From: an uncultured Treponema sp. | Lineage (GTDB): Bacteria; Spirochaetota; Spirochaetia; Treponematales; Treponemataceae | DNA: 7,938 bases | Direction of reading: 5' to 3' | Assembly (NCBI GenBank): GCA_905372205.1 | Contig: CAJPOH010000033.1 | Location: forward strand, 1-7,938 | Part shown: piece after piece, positions 6,501-7,938 of the stretch | Layout of the letters: every line of letters begins with the position of its first letter | Numbering within the stretch: position 1 is the first letter of the stretch | Notes under the pieces: model-generated | The model's input: only the letters and a program-made list of their open reading frames with translations | Told to the model about the DNA's origin: nothing | Databases searched by the model: none | Position numbers and translations under genes: made by a program

Positions 6501-7468
6501 CTAGTCTGTCCATCTTTAGAGACTTTAACGCTAAATTCCTTGTATAGATCGTCTAGGTTCTGTACCTTACCAAATTTGACCTTATTATTTACTAGAGCTG
6601 GAGTCCATTCAACTTGTACACCTTCCATGCTGGTTTCAACTGCTATGTCAAACTCTTTACCATCAAGATATGTTGGCACAGGAATCTCAATAACTTTTTT
6701 ATCACTATCATTATATTCCACAATGCCTTCGCCTTCTTTTTTATGAGAACCTACGGTAATAGAAGTAATCTTTGGCACCGGTTTATTTCTAGTTATTTTG
6801 AGTGTGTAGCTTTTGCTTTTGCTACCTTTTGTTACCGTGATGATGAGCGTGTTCAAACCATGCTCTAAATTCCATTCTCCTGTTGCAGAAAGAGCTGGAG
6901 TTGTGGTTACTGTGCTACCTGTAGGTGCCACTTCGTATTCTAGCTTTACTTTCTCTTTGACTGTGTTTTCGGCTACTATTTCGTCTTTGATTGGTGTTAT
7001 TGGAGTGTTGTCCACTTTTAACGACGTGAGTATAGGTTCATCTTCAGCTACTCTTTTCATTTTTAGGGTATACTCTTTTGTTTTGCTATTTTTGGCAACT
7101 GTTATTTTTATAGAGTTGTCTCCCATATTAAGAGCTAATTTGCCTTTTTTTGTTGTTGCATCGTATGTTTTTAGATTAGGCGTAAAAGTGAGTGTTGCGT
7201 CAATAGGATTGCTTGCAAATTCTACGTCAACTTCTGCTTTTTGTGTGCTTCCTGCATCCATTATGTCAGCTACTTTAATTGAATTAGTTCCAACCTTTAC
7301 ACTACTAAGAGTTACGGGATCTATTTTTGGCTTTTGATTTCCTCCCGCACCTCCGTCTGCATCGTGTTTACAAGAAGCAGATGTTATAAATAGAGCAAGA
7401 ATTATTGCTACAAAACTCACTCTTCTAAAGAATGAGCTTTTTTGCATTCCATATAGTTTCTTTTTCAT
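3569..7468 (-). CDS. Large modular lipoprotein with cadherin-like beta-sandwich domains (1299 aa)
   Basis: An AAGGAGG site (complement of 7476-7482) lies 7 nt before the ATG. The signal peptide (1-32) and lipid Cys33 in S-A-S-C are identical to those of the downstream paralogue. Domains by eye: cadherin-like repeat 1 (about 48-138, ending E-Y-T-L-K-M), repeat 2 (about 144-226, ending S-Y-T-L-K-I), a diverged third (about 231-331, ending E-Y-K-V-K-V), and the W-E-N / P-W-L-A-T-E-E-F block (about 333-453). Then follow beta-rich modules at about 456-580, 581-702, 703-823, 824-946, 947-1059, 1060-1182 and 1183-1299. Several end in [WY]-[KT]-[FY]-K-[LI]-K-G-like strands. The product is Lys/Glu/Thr-rich with few Cys (33, 390, 453, 622, 1163) and no enzyme motif. 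It is presumably lipid-anchored and exported; tandem beta-sandwiches suggest an elongated adhesin or envelope scaffold, which is inference. It is the upstream gene of the pair, 130 nt from the next. Confidence 0.88.
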   Translation of the reverse strand: MKKKLYGMQKSSFFRRVSFVAIILALFITSASCKHDADGGAGGNQKPKIDPVTLSSVKVGTNSIKVADIMDAGSTQKAEVDVEFASNPIDATLTFTPNLKTYDATTKKGKLALNMGDNSIKITVAKNSKTKEYTLKMKRVAEDEPILTSLKVDNTPITPIKDEIVAENTVKEKVKLEYEVAPTGSTVTTTPALSATGEWNLEHGLNTLIITVTKGSKSKSYTLKITRNKPVPKITSITVGSHKKEGEGIVEYNDSDKKVIEIPVPTYLDGKEFDIAVETSMEGVQVEWTPALVNNKVKFGKVQNLDDLYKEFSVKVSKDGQTSEYKVKVLMMVNAAGFHAARYMGKSTNAELETIKKILRHEKDVNLELVGSDATIIFISQIAEWQTLLCNNENAKVAPSKVNFKSELRKTLPLTTDGQPIPVKVIISNSEWENGKPKMPWLATEEFEFTITCSSKADAFIKNVFVNDNNITDEDIDPNAFANLFASGSEIPEINSGKRASIAIDFSKKVAKVQINDQEILENALEGVKDNNLVVGYRAKLENILVKDDGTSTPITIVVSPKAEDINYRETTMKFNLNYKAPPKLFPISYRINEVEYQNIPSKFDEALKNNDNPLYTVKTNCLAMHFVFDNPPQKVTMDIAGTKYEVPSTEIIKTKDEYDNDIYKVNISGAVDATQKQVTLTFEPADEGAFSNGEWKFEIKGTATKAKVTPKFESLAKDENLTEDFLSKLEPGTAEYEVQGDSADLVIYLSEYEHDFLLEELKIDNVKVTDEEFKREAFNDKIVWMLRKNIEKLKTDWKPVEIKFIGKTNVAENLTWTFKLKSGATTKPNIPRKYIAMVVANYGGDNLPFPEEFLKGLEKNTEPMLELYGKNVEVSFTALDDQYLKEVKFKIDDGEEKTEEANPFSQAEYTFKNVSKAPQEHTITATIVPNSEDYSPLEYKFKIKILDDLKMPNPYRFFLDREAKPNGYKATLNKDVATIAFQSEHNVMKEVRIGKGPTLQDSDVVTIEEQKDEFDNPFYVALRDIEISTAEFEDWIIEVVPEDTSKFATVRWTYKLKGTVAGDSNASFVLSNGETKIIAKPTFKEGIEADRDIIDYGVTKIDLTVYTMSKESTVKAARVDWLTGADIAGEAEISLTRETGTHKLTGSITPFENKPTMIKLWCIAKDGTKDSTYGLYKLKINPVGLFWGYNKISHANDGYAAYSEIILSKKKVKKNTVHMIFAPWKEEYGYKVDLEAVNEGQSKFEKLSELNDYQDQFKTSLNVAGMNKNDEKEIKFRLLHTNSNKEAFVYTVKIKMED

Positions 7469-7471
7469 AAA
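7357..7471 (-). repeat. 115-bp signal-peptide segment identical in both lipoprotein genes (copy 2)
   Basis: Exact counterpart of 3327-3441, at a constant offset of 4030 bases. Beyond 7471 the two upstream regions share only the Shine-Dalgarno block and then diverge. Confidence 0.9.
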
Positions 7472-7761
7472 GAAACCTCCTTACAAATATATTTATTCCG
7501 ATTATGGAACGTAAAATCATAAACGAGAGTAAAAACACATTTTTTGTGAGAGTGAGTAAAACTATGCGAAGGCGACAGAAGTGTTGCCAATAGATATAAC
7601 GAATTATTATATGTCGGAGGGGGTACGAGGGGGTTAACGAAATTCTTTATTAAAACGTAGCACGTTACAGCTATACGTAACATAACTACATGATAGTATA
7701 CAATCTTTAAGTAAATGTCAAAGTATTTGAAAAGGTATGAGATTAATTCGAAAGTGGTGGA

Positions 7762-7828
7762 TACTGCTAGCGTAGCTACTAGGCAAAACATCTTTTAAAT
7801 GCATAGCATAGAAGCTATGCTAGCAGTA
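7762..7828. repeat. Imperfect 16-bp inverted repeat with nested palindrome
   Basis: TACTGCTAGCGTAGCT (7762-7777) is the reverse complement of AGCTATGCTAGCAGTA (7813-7828) at 15 of 16 positions, the remaining pair being G-T. Inside lies a second, alternative hairpin: GCATAGC (7801-7807) with GCTATGC (7814-7820). The arms cannot all pair at once, so two competing folds exist. It looks like a dispersed intergenic repeat or small palindromic element. Confidence 0.7.
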
Positions 7829-7859
7829 CGTCTCAATGCTACGTTCATACATTCCTAGC

Positions 7860-7878
7860 TTTAATTCATGCGTTTCCT
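7860..7878 (+). repeat. 19-bp direct repeat, copy 2
   Basis: Exact copy of 799-817 in the same orientation, here in non-coding sequence about 30 nt after the inverted repeat. Together the copies bracket the PepF remnant and both lipoprotein genes. Confidence 0.75.
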
Positions 7879-7938
7879 TAAACTACTTTACTAATATATC
7901 AAAAAATGGTATTACAATGAAGATTGTCATTGCCAAGG

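Larger units (their letters stand above)
7469..7938. other. Upstream intergenic region of the lipoprotein pair
   Basis: About 470 bases with no convincing gene. It contains the Shine-Dalgarno of the long lipoprotein gene (7476-7482), a tandem G-rich repeat (7619-7640), a long imperfect palindrome (7762-7828) and the second 19-bp repeat (7860-7878). The promoter of the lipoprotein genes should be here, but I find no well-spaced -35/-10 pair on the minus strand: the AT-rich TATATT-like box at about 7487 is too close to the Shine-Dalgarno. Confidence 0.6.

Noticed and set aside
1991..7337. Several plus-strand frames of 63-174 codons inside the lipoprotein genes
   Set aside because: They lie antisense to well-supported genes, show Ser/Leu/Phe-rich composition expected from reverse reading of Lys/Glu-rich proteins, and lack good ribosome binding sites.
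7465..7791. Minus-strand 108-codon frame overlapping the start of the long lipoprotein gene by 4 nt
   Set aside because: It has no recognisable protein features, translates the palindrome region, and its last codons are simply the Shine-Dalgarno of the lipoprotein gene read as protein.
7917..7938. Possible start of a further plus-strand gene (M-K-I-V-I-A-K)
   Set aside because: Only seven codons are visible and no Shine-Dalgarno precedes it, unlike the other genes here. It cannot be supported within the window.
1..7938. tRNA, rRNA, CRISPR array or transposase genes
   Set aside because: None was recognised on either strand; the repeats present do not form regularly spaced arrays.

Overview
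This AT-rich 7.9 kb window most resembles an oral or animal-associated Treponema. The grounds are two very large lipoproteins with cadherin-like beta-sandwich modules and a loose spirochaete-type lipobox (S-A-S-C), plus a small gene that appears to be read through an in-frame UGA. Several host-associated treponemes are known selenoprotein users. The genus call is an inference from protein style, not from a marker gene.

Left part (1-1118, + strand): the 3' end of comF (a phosphoribosyltransferase-fold protein) is followed 78 nt later by a 93-codon gene at 424-705. It has a strong Shine-Dalgarno and one in-frame TGA at codon 31, in a C-x-x-U context. A GC-rich hairpin overlaps and follows the TGA. 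I read this as a selenoprotein of the small HesB-like / 'CC/Se motif' type that a standard ORF caller would miss. It is the most interesting item here. Directly after it lies a frameshifted C-terminal remnant of an M3-family oligoendopeptidase (pepF type), whose recognisable homology starts right after a 19-bp sequence found again near the other end of the window.

Middle and right (1124-7468, - strand): a bidirectional terminator separates the + strand genes from two convergent lipoprotein genes. The upstream gene (3569-7468) encodes 1299 residues and the downstream one (1210-3438) 742 residues. They are paralogues. They share a signal peptide region identical at every base over 115 bp, one or two N-terminal cadherin-like repeats, and a run of beta-sandwich modules ending in a W/Y-x-F/Y-K-L/I-K signature. 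The shorter one lacks the second cadherin-like repeat and the last four modules. Two strong hairpins lie in the 130-bp gap between them, so they may be co-transcribed with differential mRNA processing.

Far right (7469-7938): about 470 bp without a convincing gene. It holds a 67-nt imperfect palindrome, a tandem G-rich repeat and the second copy of the 19-bp repeat.

The products do not form one obvious pathway. The left cluster concerns uptake/nucleotide-type and redox functions plus a decayed peptidase, and the right cluster is a surface or periplasmic lipoprotein expansion.
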